DNA of 13,092 bases from Rubrobacteraceae bacterium (GTDB lineage: Bacteria > Actinomycetota > Rubrobacteria > Rubrobacterales > Rubrobacteraceae), in contig JACCSM010000299.1 in assembly GCA_013698525.1 (NCBI GenBank), positions 1-13,092 on the forward strand, read 5' to 3'. Position numbers and translations under genes: made by a program. A model generated the notes under the pieces. That model searched no databases and was not told the DNA's origin. It saw only the letters and a program-made list of their open reading frames with translations. Position 1 is the first letter of the stretch; each line of letters starts with the position of its first letter. Shown in pieces: positions 1 to 7,300 of the stretch.

Positions 1-59
1 TACTCTAACCAATGCTCCGTCGCCGCGATCGCTGTATTGATTCTCGGTTCTTCACCCAT
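1..59 (-). CDS. N-terminal fragment of an unidentified gene (cut by window edge)
   Basis: Reading leftward from an ATG at 59, 19 codons stay open to the window edge and give MGEEPRINTAIAATEHWLE. The start is supported by a purine-rich Shine-Dalgarno stretch (GGAGAGGGAGAG) that ends six bases before the ATG. This gene lies downstream of, and in the same direction as, the response regulator operon, separated by about 90 bp that contain a direct repeat (102–131). Nineteen residues are too few to identify a family, so no function is proposed. It could be a third gene of the operon or an independently promoted target of the regulator. Confidence 0.5.
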   Translation of the reverse strand, partial: MGEEPRINTAIAATEHWLE

Positions 60-101
60 CGTATGCTCTCCCTCTCCAGTAAGTGGACAGAGAGTAACGC
101 A

Positions 102-131
102 AGGATTAGAGAAGTGTCACTGTAGGATTAG
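102..131. promoter_or_regulatory. AGGATTAG direct repeat, possible operator
   Basis: The octamer AGGATTAG occurs at 102–109 and again at 124–131. The 22-bp centre-to-centre spacing is about two helical turns, which would place both sites on one face of the DNA. Between them sits a short palindrome AGTG-T-CACT (113–121). The element lies between the response regulator stop and the start of the truncated minus-strand gene, where a promoter or operator for that gene would be expected. The repeat is seen directly; the operator role and any link to the neighbouring NarL-type regulator are inference. Confidence 0.3.
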
Positions 132-150
132 TTAGACTTGACTATTTCTC

Positions 151-810
151 TCACACCCCATCGCGACCCATCCCGGCGTCGCGAGCGCGGATGACGGCCT
201 GCGCCCTGTCGGCCACCTGCAGCTTTAGGAGGATGTGGGAAACGTGGTTTCTAACCGTCTTCAGGCTCACGAACAGCTGCCGGGATATCTCCCGGTTGCT
301 CTTGCCCTGCGCAACCAGGGCGAGGACTTCCTCTTCGCGCTCGGTGAGTTCCGGGAAGGCGCGCTGAGATGCTGCTGCCCTAGGGGCGGAGAAGAAACCT
401 ATGATGCGTTCGGCGACCCCGGGACCGAAGACGGCTTCTCCGCTTGCCACCGCTCGGATGGCGTGCACTACCCCCTCGCCGCCGGAGTCCTTCAAGAGGT
501 AGCCCTTGGCCCCGGCACGCATCGCAGCGAAGACCGAATCGTCATCCTCGAACATGGTGAGCACCAATACGCATATCTGCGGGCTCGCCTGCTGGATCTC
601 GCGGGTGGCCTCTATACCATTCAGGCCCGGCATCTTTATGTCCATGAGGATGACGTCAGGCTCGAGCTTGTGGGCCAACTCCACCGCTTCGTCGCCGCTC
701 GCGGCCTCACCCACAACCGCGACGTCGGCCACCCGATCCAGGCGGCCGCGCATGCCCTCGCGAAAGAGGGGGTGATCGTCGGCTATCAGCACACGAACGG
801 TATCCTCCAT
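151..810 (-). CDS. NarL/FixJ-family two-component response regulator
   Basis: A cytoplasmic DNA-binding regulator of 219 residues, the usual size for the family. The N-terminal receiver domain (about 4–120) has the acidic pair D11/D12, the phospho-acceptor D57 in the MDIKMPG motif, T85 and K107, so all residues needed for phosphorylation are present. A linker of about 30 residues leads to a C-terminal LuxR/GerE-type HTH (about 153–215) with LTEREEEVLALVAQGKSNREI and the recognition segment SLKTVRNHVSHIL. It is the second gene of an operon: its ATG is six bases after the stop of the histidine kinase, and its Shine-Dalgarno lies inside the last codons of that gene. The kinase upstream is of the DesK/NarX type that pairs with exactly this class of regulator, so they are almost certainly cognate. 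The regulated genes are not identifiable here. Confidence 0.93.
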   Translation of the reverse strand: MEDTVRVLIADDHPLFREGMRGRLDRVADVAVVGEAASGDEAVELAHKLEPDVILMDIKMPGLNGIEATREIQQASPQICVLVLTMFEDDDSVFAAMRAGAKGYLLKDSGGEGVVHAIRAVASGEAVFGPGVAERIIGFFSAPRAAASQRAFPELTEREEEVLALVAQGKSNREISRQLFVSLKTVRNHVSHILLKLQVADRAQAVIRARDAGMGRDGV

Positions 811-816
811 GCTCCC

Positions 817-2661
817 TTACTCCTCTCTACGGGGGGCGTCTTCTGTGGTGCGGAATGGCAGAAGCGCCCTGACCAGGGTGCCGCCCCCTGCCAAGGACTT
901 TATGGTACATCTGCCTCCAAGCTCTTCGGTCCGCTCGCGCATCGAGCTCATCCCCACTCCGGCCCTATCGTTGTCCCTGATGCCCCTCCCGTCGTCTTCG
1001 ACCTCAACGCTCAGGGCGCACGCCTCCTGGTCCAGCCGGATGCGAATGGAACAGTGGCTCGCTCTGGCGTGACGCACTACGTTGGCCAAGGCCTCCTGGG
1101 CAATCCTGTAGCATGCCACCTCCACCGCCGCTGGCAAGTGCGACAGCTCCTCCGGGTCCTCCACCGACACGCGCAAGCCTGCCGGGCCGTACTGCATCGC
1201 TCCTTCCCTCAGAGCTTCGACGAGGCCGAGCTCGTCGAGGGCGGGCGGCCTTAGGGCGTGAACCGAGTGCCGGACGTCCGAGACGATCTCCCTAGCGCGC
1301 TTGGAGAGTTTCGCCATCAGGGCGGAGGCTTCATGGTTGTCCGAAACGAGATCGCTTGCGGTTTCGAGCTCGAGCATGAGCGCGGCTAACTGGGGGCCCA
1401 CTCCATCGTGCAGGTCTCGTCTCAGCCGCCGCCTCTCCTCCTCTCTGGCGCTGACCAAGCCCTCCCTCGACCTCTGCAGCTCCGTATTTGCCTGCTCCAG
1501 CTCTCGGTTGGCTTCCTTGAGGTCCTCGCTTGCGCGGAAGGCCTGCGTACGGCTGCGCACGAGCATCCACGTGATGCCGAAGAGCAAGAGACTCACGGTG
1601 ACACCGCTCACGAGCACGAAGGCTGGTAGGTTGCTCCTGGCCCCTCTCTCGAATCCTGGCAGCGTGGCGAAGTACAGGGCCCACTCGCGTGTCCCGGATC
1701 GTGTATCGGCTACTTTAATTCGTCTCACCTTGGTGAAGAGAGCCGCATCCCGCATCTCCCCGGCGTTTTTCACGCCATTGTTGTCGTAGAGCAGCGAGCT
1801 CGATGCCGCGTCCTCGCCATCGAAGACCTCGAAGTCTATGGCAGGGTGGAAGGTTCTACCGAAGGTGTGGGCGAAGAGTTCATCCGCCTTGAAAGTACCG
1901 ACGACGAATCCTCTCATGGCGCGCCGCCGTTCGGCAATGGTGTCCTTGGGCTCGCCCTCCTGGTAGACCGGCAGATACACCACAAAGCCTTTCCTCCATG
2001 CTAGGTCCGCCTCAGAGTGGGAGGGAGCATTGGTCAACACGTAGTCCATCCCCGTCGCCTGCGGCTCTCCGGTGTCTCGGGCCCGGTCCATGACGGACCG
2101 GTGGGCGGGATCCGAATACGCATCGTAGTTGATCATCTTCCGGTTGGCCTCGTAGGAGGGACCCACTAACTTCAGGGGGAAGTAAGCCGAGCGTACACCA
2201 TCCGGTTCTGGCCACAGATCCCGCACGCCCTCTTCCCGAGCCTCTCGGGAGTAAGCCTCTCTCTCCCCGGGTCTTAAGTACGTCGCAAAGCCCAAAGACT
2301 GAAGCCCCTCAAGACTTTGGGACTTACGAATCGGGCTCCCCGGTTCTATGCTCCTAACGTAGCCATCCCACTCGTCACGACCGACCGAATCGCTCACGCG
2401 CAACAACCCCCTCGCGCCGAACATCGCTGCGAGATAGGCGTTCACACGACGATAAATCGCTGCCCTCGTCGCCTGGGTAGTCTCGTCGAACCGGGTGCGT
2501 GCTTCTGCCTCGACGTTCTGGCGGACGTAGTAGGAGGCGAGGAGCGTGAGCAGGAGCGCTAGCAATAGTACCGAGTATGCCGCCGCCCCACGACGGACGT
2601 GGCGTCCGAAGCGGGCGAGGCCCCGCCGCAGCGCCATCCGGCCAGCGTTCAACCTACCCAT
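817..2661 (-). CDS. CHASE-domain sensor histidine kinase (DesK/NarX-type)
   Basis: A membrane sensor kinase of 614 residues that autophosphorylates on His and passes the phosphate to a response regulator. Order of parts: a basic N-terminus, TM1 (about 26–46), a large extracytoplasmic region with CHASE-like character (for example LGFATYLRPGERE following RDEWDGYVRSI), TM2 (about 345–369), a coiled-coil linker (SEDLKEANRELEQANTEL), then HisKA_3 with the phospho-acceptor H418 in RRDLHDGVGPQLAAL, and an HATPase_c domain with N527 in EALANVVRHA and the G1 box EDDGRGI. CHASE domains generally bind small ligands; which one is unknown. I chose ATG 2661 because AGGTGG lies eight bases upstream. A GTG at 2673 would add MVFG but has no ribosome site of its own. 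The response regulator follows directly. No clear promoter is visible upstream. Confidence 0.92.
   Translation of the reverse strand: MGRLNAGRMALRRGLARFGRHVRRGAAAYSVLLLALLLTLLASYYVRQNVEAEARTRFDETTQATRAAIYRRVNAYLAAMFGARGLLRVSDSVGRDEWDGYVRSIEPGSPIRKSQSLEGLQSLGFATYLRPGEREAYSREAREEGVRDLWPEPDGVRSAYFPLKLVGPSYEANRKMINYDAYSDPAHRSVMDRARDTGEPQATGMDYVLTNAPSHSEADLAWRKGFVVYLPVYQEGEPKDTIAERRRAMRGFVVGTFKADELFAHTFGRTFHPAIDFEVFDGEDAASSSLLYDNNGVKNAGEMRDAALFTKVRRIKVADTRSGTREWALYFATLPGFERGARSNLPAFVLVSGVTVSLLLFGITWMLVRSRTQAFRASEDLKEANRELEQANTELQRSREGLVSAREEERRRLRRDLHDGVGPQLAALMLELETASDLVSDNHEASALMAKLSKRAREIVSDVRHSVHALRPPALDELGLVEALREGAMQYGPAGLRVSVEDPEELSHLPAAVEVACYRIAQEALANVVRHARASHCSIRIRLDQEACALSVEVEDDGRGIRDNDRAGVGMSSMRERTEELGGRCTIKSLAGGGTLVRALLPFRTTEDAPRREE
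820..826 (-). promoter_or_regulatory. Shine-Dalgarno for the response regulator, inside the kinase gene
   Basis: On the minus strand AGAGGAG occupies 826–820, nine bases before the regulator ATG at 810. It overlaps the last sense codon of the histidine kinase, which suggests coupled translation of the two proteins. Confidence 0.6.
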
Positions 2662-2673
2662 GCCAAACACCAC

Positions 2674-3056
2674 CTACGACCGAAGACGCCCTGGCAGTGA
2701 GCAGCCAGCTGTTGCGCACTGCGGTGGACAACCACACGTTCCTACTCCCTACGGACCCTGTCATATCAGGCTGTGACCCCATTGGTGGTTTGCCTTCCGA
2801 CTCAAGCCCTTTCCTACCCTGCAATGATGGCACCGGACCGCGTCCGGTGCATCCTAACCGATCGACCTTCGAGCGCCATCCGGTGCCTCCTCTAGGTGTC
2901 CCATGACGATGACCCATGACGGGGGTCGATGCACCCATCACCCGGACAATCGCAGATTTCCAGCCCTCGCGGTCCTCTCCGCGCCTCTGTTCGCTAGACA
3001 GCTTTTTTTCCTCTCTCAAAGACCACCTCATATGCGACCTCTACCGCAAGCCTAGA
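2674..3056. other. Intergenic region upstream of the kinase operon, with hairpin and short repeats
   Basis: About 380 bp with no convincing gene. Besides the hairpin at 2830–2850, it contains CCCATGACG twice (2900–2908 and 2913–2921), a GACCC/GGGTC stem (2911–2915 with 2923–2927), a CGCGG/CCGCG stem (2968–2972 with 2979–2983) and a run of seven T (3003–3009). It should contain the promoter of the kinase–regulator operon, reading leftward, but I could not pick out convincing −35/−10 boxes. A 125-codon minus-strand frame crosses it and runs into the kinase start; it has no family resemblance and is probably chance. Confidence 0.5.
2830..2850. repeat. Strong hairpin with perfect 8-bp GC-rich stem
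   Basis: GCACCGGA (2830–2837) is perfectly complementary to TCCGGTGC (2843–2850) around a five-base loop. There is no T-run next to it on either strand, so it is not a standard intrinsic terminator. The right arm with its flank (2843–2854) recurs with one mismatch at 2879–2890, so the left arm could pair with either copy. That would give two mutually exclusive structures in the leader of the kinase operon or of an opposing transcript. Confidence 0.55.
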
Positions 3057-3134
3057 CGGGAAGGTGTCCCGCCGTCATGGGCACGATTCCCGAGTTGAAC
3101 GGGATTATCTTCCCGAGCAGCTCGGGATAGATGC
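3057..3134 (+). repeat. Structured 78-bp repeat, copy 1
   Basis: This copy matches copy 2 (3172–3249) at about 62 of 78 positions by direct comparison with no gaps. An exact 19-base block, beginning GGGATTATCTTCCCG, is shared (3101–3119 here). It is a chain of possible stems built on TCCCG/CGGGA: 3057–3061 with 3067–3071, 3088–3092 with 3100–3104, 3100–3104 with 3111–3115, an almost perfect palindrome 3111–3118 with 3120–3127, and just past the copy CTCGGG/CCCGAG (3121–3126 with 3134–3139). Several stems share an arm and so exclude each other, as in switching RNAs, though dispersed palindromic repeats look the same. Confidence 0.65.
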
Positions 3135-3263
3135 CCGAGGGGAGGTCCGCTACTGAAGCGTCTGGACCAGGCGGGAAGGCGTCCCGCCGTCGTCGACGCA
3201 ATTCCCGCATCGGATGGGATTATCTTCCCGAGCACTTTGGGATGGGTGCTCATGACGGCGGGA
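3067..3263. repeat. Inverted repeat bounding the two structured copies
   Basis: The 18 bases at 3067–3084 (TCCCGCCGTCATGGGCAC) match the reverse complement of 3246–3263 at 17 of 18 positions, including a perfect 13-base core. These arms enclose about 160 bp that contain most of both 78-bp copies. The inner pair 3182–3191 and 3254–3263 is also perfect over ten bases, so copy 2 alone has terminal inverted repeats. This resembles a small non-autonomous mobile element or a palindromic intergenic repeat. No transposase is present and no target-site duplication was identified. Confidence 0.55.
3172..3249 (+). repeat. Structured 78-bp repeat, copy 2
   Basis: Second copy of the repeat at 3057, in direct orientation 115 bp downstream and the same length. 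It keeps the first stem (GCGGGA 3171–3176 with TCCCGC 3182–3187) and the 19-base core (3216–3234). Where copy 1 has C in the CGGGA arms, this copy has T (3215, 3238), turning C–G pairs into possible G·U pairs in a plus-strand RNA. Simple CpG decay (C to T) explains the same changes, so this is only weak support for an RNA. It ends about 105 bp before the small ORF at 3354. Confidence 0.65.
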
Positions 3264-3341
3264 TATCCCCCTCTTTAGGCTTCTCTTCGTAATCGCAACT
3301 CGCTCTGGCGAGGGATCTCTTCTCCACCGGAGCAGCGAACG

Positions 3342-3348
3342 AAAGGAG
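3342..3348 (+). promoter_or_regulatory. Consensus Shine-Dalgarno for the ORF at 3354
   Basis: AAAGGAG at 3342–3348, five bases before ATG 3354. It is the main reason to believe that the otherwise unrecognised reading frame is, or once was, translated. Confidence 0.55.
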
Positions 3349-3353
3349 AGGCT

Positions 3354-3773
3354 ATGAACAACCCGACCTCCATTCTCGAGCAAGCTCAACGGCGAATCGG
3401 CGCTGCAGGAAAGAGGGGAGCAATAGTGAGGAGAGTTCGAGGCAAGGTCATGTGGGTGGGGAGGGCCATGGCGTATGTGATGGGTCTCTCGCGAACCGGA
3501 TCCGGGATTCGCCTGAGCAAGCGTACTCAGGAGAACCACGATGAAATCGTCACCACAATAAAGCGTAGCGTGTGCGTATTGGTCTTGATCACATTGTTCT
3601 TGGCCGTGGGAGTCGGAGGTAGGCCCGGTAGTGATATCGGTGCAGCAGAGGTGAGGGTCCCGCCGACCGCGAACATCGCGCCCACCGCCACGCTTTCGCC
3701 GGAGCCGGACGCAGACGGAAGGAACAAAGACGTGGCGCCGGTGATCTTACTTGCACGTTTCAAAGCACACTGA
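3354..3773 (+). CDS. Hypothetical small protein with internal hydrophobic segment
   Basis: A 139-residue frame with a near-ideal Shine-Dalgarno before its ATG. I do not recognise a full-length family. The N-terminal half is basic. Residues around 30–45 (GKVMWVGRAMAYVMGLS) recall, from memory, the start of a group of actinobacterial secreted proteins in which this motif continues into a signal-anchor helix; here the hydrophobic continuation is missing. A single hydrophobic stretch appears only at about 71–88 (VCVLVLITLFLAVGVGG), followed by a Pro/Thr/Ala-rich tail (about 100–115) typical of an exported linker. A second strong ribosome site with an ATG at 3541 lies inside it, in another frame, just before that hydrophobic stretch. 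The frame may therefore be a fusion of two decayed genes rather than one intact protein. It stands alone, divergent from the kinase operon. Confidence 0.45.
   Translation: MNNPTSILEQAQRRIGAAGKRGAIVRRVRGKVMWVGRAMAYVMGLSRTGSGIRLSKRTQENHDEIVTTIKRSVCVLVLITLFLAVGVGGRPGSDIGAAEVRVPPTANIAPTATLSPEPDADGRNKDVAPVILLARFKAH
3541..3773 (+). pseudogene. Possible frameshifted small secreted-protein gene inside the 3354 frame
   Basis: AGGAG at 3529–3533, seven bases before ATG 3541, is an excellent start signal. The frame it opens reads MKSSPQ and then stops (TAA 3559–3561). A single shift at that point joins it to KRSVCVLVLITLFLAVGVGG in the frame of the 139-residue ORF. Together these make a textbook signal peptide: a short basic start and a hydrophobic core, followed by GRPGSDIGAAE. 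This suggests either one lost or gained base in a gene for a small exported protein, or a sequencing error. The mature part would be short (about 50 residues, Pro/Ala-rich). The arrangement is visible; calling it a pseudogene is inference. Confidence 0.3.
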
Positions 3774-4310
3774 ACCAAGACGTCTCGTGGATTTCCGCCG
3801 CTCGTAGCGTAGTCAAAGCCGCCCGCAATGAGAAAGCCACACCAGTGTCCACCCCACCGATCACTTCATGGTAATCGCCGATAAGGTCGACATGCGCAAC
3901 CTGAGAGAACAGGTGGGTCTTCGCTCGGCAGCAACGGCCGAGCATGGCCCTATCTCCATCGACGTTCGTCACTCGTCAGGAGGACGCGGAAGAGCAGCCT
4001 GGGTGGTCTTGCGTCTGAAGGGCTACGTATCATGTGTCACATCGCCCCGACCCACGACGTGCGCTCTCTCAAGGCGAACGACGAGCGCTCCCAGAGCACG
4101 AGCTAGGCCCCGCGTGCCACGTACAACCTCATCGCCGGCACTCCTCGACTCCATGGGACGTGTGTCCTTCGAGTACGTCATACAGACAGCGTAGAGGGTG
4201 ACCGTTAGTCGGCCAGTAGTCGGAAGGCCTGTGGCATACTTAGAATTGAGTATTCTTGGATTTAGTTCGGATTAGTGGCTCACCGTGTAAACGCTCGGGG
4301 CAGGCAATTC
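3774..4310. other. Gene-poor 540-bp stretch, possibly decayed coding DNA
   Basis: No frame here has a good start signal or recognisable family features. A plus frame 3868–4194 (108 codons) lacks a ribosome site and turns into Arg/Ser/Thr-rich low-complexity sequence in its second half. A minus frame 3760–3972 starts only at a GTG beside a stop. A plus frame ending at a TAA near 3871 reads VSWISAARSVVKAARNEKATP but has no start. Such short, broken, moderately protein-like frames fit old degraded coding sequence. The last 110 bp before the stop of the large regulator contain only weak stems (for example ATACT/AGTAT near 4238–4255) and no T-rich terminator. Confidence 0.4.
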
Positions 4311-7300
4311 TCAAACCTGATCCGATGGAGGCAGACTTCGGTCGGCCACCCAAGCGGAGAGCCGTGAGCGGGAGCTCAAGGCCAGTCGCTTGAGGATCTT
4401 GGCTATGTGGGTGGCGACCGTGTGCTCGGAGATGAAGAGTTCCGAGCCAATCTGGCGGTTGGTGAGCCCACGGGAAACCAGTACCGCTACCTCCTCCTCG
4501 CGAGGGGTAAGAGGGGCAAGTGTGGCAGAACTCCCACCAGGGCGACGGGCGACCGGTGGAGGCAAGACAGCTTTCTCTGCGGAGAGGGAGTACTCGATCG
4601 CCTGTTTGGGCATCATTGCTCGTCCCTCTACCAGGGTCGTCTGCCATGCCACCTCACCCAAGCTGGAACGTGCCATGGCTATATAAGGGTCTAGTAGCTT
4701 GCGATCTTCGGGCTGCAAGGGCACACCGATGTCTTCACGCATGGCCTCCGCTGCCCCCCACAGTCGCGCCGCTCTTTGCGCCTGGCCCTGCGCTGCGGCA
4801 CCTCCTGCCATTATCTCCAGGCATTCGGGCATGTGCTGCTTATCTTCGGCTTTCTGAAGCAGATTCAAGCTCTCTTGGCCAAGCGCCTGTACCCGTTCAT
4901 GATCACCTCTGGTCAACGCGGCAAGAGCTAAATACATGAGGCCAATGGCGATGTTCGAGCTATCACCGATCTCTTGAAAGAGCGCTAAACTTTCTTCGAG
5001 CAACACCGTCGCCTGTTCAGGATTGTCATGCACCAACATCGTAATCCCCAGGTTACCCAGGGAGGTCGCGTTCCTCCGTACGTTTCCAGTCCCCCGACTC
5101 AAGGCCAACGCCTCACTGAAAAACGAAATGGACTGCTCTCGATCTCCTTTCGCTGATGCCAACCCTCCGAGGCCATTGAGTACACCAACGACCTCCTCTT
5201 TACTGCCCAATTCTCGGTGTAACGTCAAGCTCTCTTCCAGCAGCGAAGTTGCCTCCTCATAGTCTCCTCGATCCAGCGCCAGAGATCCCAAATCGCCGAG
5301 CACGTTCGCTACGCCCCTCTTGTCATTGGAACTTCGGTACAATGCCAGGCTCTCTTCGTATGCTACGCGCGCTCGCTCGTAATCGCCTTGCGGCTCCGCT
5401 ATCCATCCCAACCCGTCAAGCGCCTTGGCGCGTACGGTCGTCGGCACAGCGGCGCTGCTTGCAACCGCTTCCAGGTACCTTCTCCCCTCGCTCAAATAAC
5501 CCCGCGTGTGCCAGAACCGGCACAAGGCACCCGCCAGCCGAGATCCCGAATCAATCTCACGCCCGAGCGCCCACGAGAGCGCAGCCCTGAGGTTGTCGTG
5601 CTCGGTCTCCAAACGATCTAGCCACTCAGCTTGCTGCGATTTGGTCAACTCTGGCTCGGCCTCCTCCGCCAAGGCGAGGAAGAACTCGGCGTGCCGACGC
5701 CCGACTGCCTCGGCTTCCCCGCTCACCCTTAGCTTCTCGCGGGCGTACTGCCGAACAGGCTCGAGCAGCCTGTAGCGCGCCCCCTTCTCCCAATTTTCTT
5801 CAGCTACGACCAGCGACTTATCCACCAGCATAGAGAGCAACTCCAAGACGTCTTCTCCATCGATACCTTCTCCAGCTCCGACGCGCTCCGCTGCATCGAG
5901 AGTGAAGCCGCCAGCGAATTCGGCGAGCCTCCGGAATAAGAGTTGCTCGGGCTGTCCAAGCAAATCGAAGCTCCACTCCAGCGCCGCCTTTAGGGTCTGG
6001 TGGCGGTGGCCCGCCGTCTGGTCGCCGCCTGTAAGCATTCTTAGGGAACGCCAGAGCCTTTCGGAGATCTGCTCAGCAGAGAGCATCCCGGTCCTCGCTG
6101 CCGCGAGCTCTATGGCGAGCGGGATGCCTTCCAGCCTCGCGCACACCTGTGCCACGGCCGTGGCATTCTCGGGCGTTAGTTCAAAGCCAGGATGCCTCTG
6201 TGAGGCACGATCAGCGAACAGCCGCACGGACTCGTAGCCTCCAAATTCCTCCATGGTGTGGGACTGTTGCGTGTCGGGCGCCGAGAGTGAGGGCACGGGC
6301 CAGCCCAGCTCGCCCGCCACGCCCAGAGGCTCCCTGCTGGTGGCGAGCACCCGCAAGCGCGAACAAGAGTCGAGCAGGGCCACTGTCAGGCGCGCCGCTG
6401 CATCGATCAGGTGCTCGCAATTATCCAAGACGAGGAGCGTCTCTTTGTCGCCCAAGACGTCGAGTAGGCTCTCTAGGAGGGGACGGCCCGGTTGCTCTTG
6501 CACCCCTAAGGTGGCAGCCATCACCTGGGGTGCCAGCGCCCCCTCGGACAACGGCGCCAGCTCCACGAGCCACACCCCGTCCTTGTAGGTCCCAACCAGG
6601 TTCCTGGCCACCTCCAAGGCGAGCCGCGTCTTGCCACAGCCGCCAGTACCGGTGAGGGTCAAGAGCCCCGTCATAGCGAGCATCCTCTTGACCTCGACGA
6701 TCTCTCGCTCGCGCCCGACGAAGTTTGTCCTGGGCGCGGCCAGGTTGTGCTTGCCGGAATGCGACGGTTCCTCCTGTAGGGGAGCGGCGCGCCGGGTAGG
6801 CTGGAATCTGCCGGCCGCTATCTCGTCGCGCAGGGCTCGGGTCGTGGCGCCGGGCTCCCCGGAGAGGGTCCCCCGGAGTCGTTCGTATTGCGTGAGCGCC
6901 TCTCCCTGCTTCCCGGAGAGGGCGTAAAGACGGATCAGGCCAGCGTGTGCCTCCTCATTGGTAGATTCTTCCGATAAGGCCTTCTGTAACGTCTCAGCAG
7001 CCTGCCCGTACTCCCCGCGTACTTCGTACAGTCCAGCCAGTTCGACCAACAGCTCGATGTACAGCCGCCGCAGCTCCCCCCGCCTGTTCTCCGCCCACTC
7101 CTCGTAGCGGTCACCGGGCAGGAGTTCCCCTGCGTACAGCTCGATGGCCGCCCGGTAGGCGGCAGGATCCCGTGAGCGACGGGCGCTGACCGCTGCCTCT
7201 GCGAAGGCCTCGACGTCTACCCACAGATGTCCTCCCGGGCACAACACTAGCGTCTCGTCCTGGGATGCCAGGTAGCGGGAACCCGTCGCCGGGTCCAAGA

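Noticed and set aside
235..1254. Long plus-strand open frame (339 codons) opposite the response regulator and kinase
   Set aside because: It is antisense to two genes with complete, family-typical domains. Its own translation has no recognisable domain, and it is explained by GC-rich codon bias of the opposite strand.
2968..3009. CGCGG/CCGCG stem followed by seven T as an intrinsic terminator
   Set aside because: The stem ends about 20 bases before the T-run, the nearer CTGT/ACAG stem is only four base pairs, and no plus-strand gene lies upstream that would need it.
2654..3031. Minus-strand 125-codon frame just upstream of the kinase
   Set aside because: It has no ribosome site or domain, overlaps the kinase start out of frame, and has low-complexity Gly/Arg/Ser content. 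Probably chance.
3057..3263. CRISPR array
   Set aside because: Only two imperfect 78-bp repeats with internal palindromes and a 37-bp gap; no regular short repeats, spacers or cas genes.
4023..4181. Minus-strand 52-codon frame with an ATG at 4181
   Set aside because: No ribosome site upstream, Arg/Gly/Val-rich composition and no motif. Not enough to call a small protein.
3868..4194. Plus-strand 108-codon frame in the gene-poor stretch
   Set aside because: There is no Shine-Dalgarno before its ATG. The first half is mildly protein-like, but the second half is Arg/Ser/Thr-rich noise and no family is recognisable.
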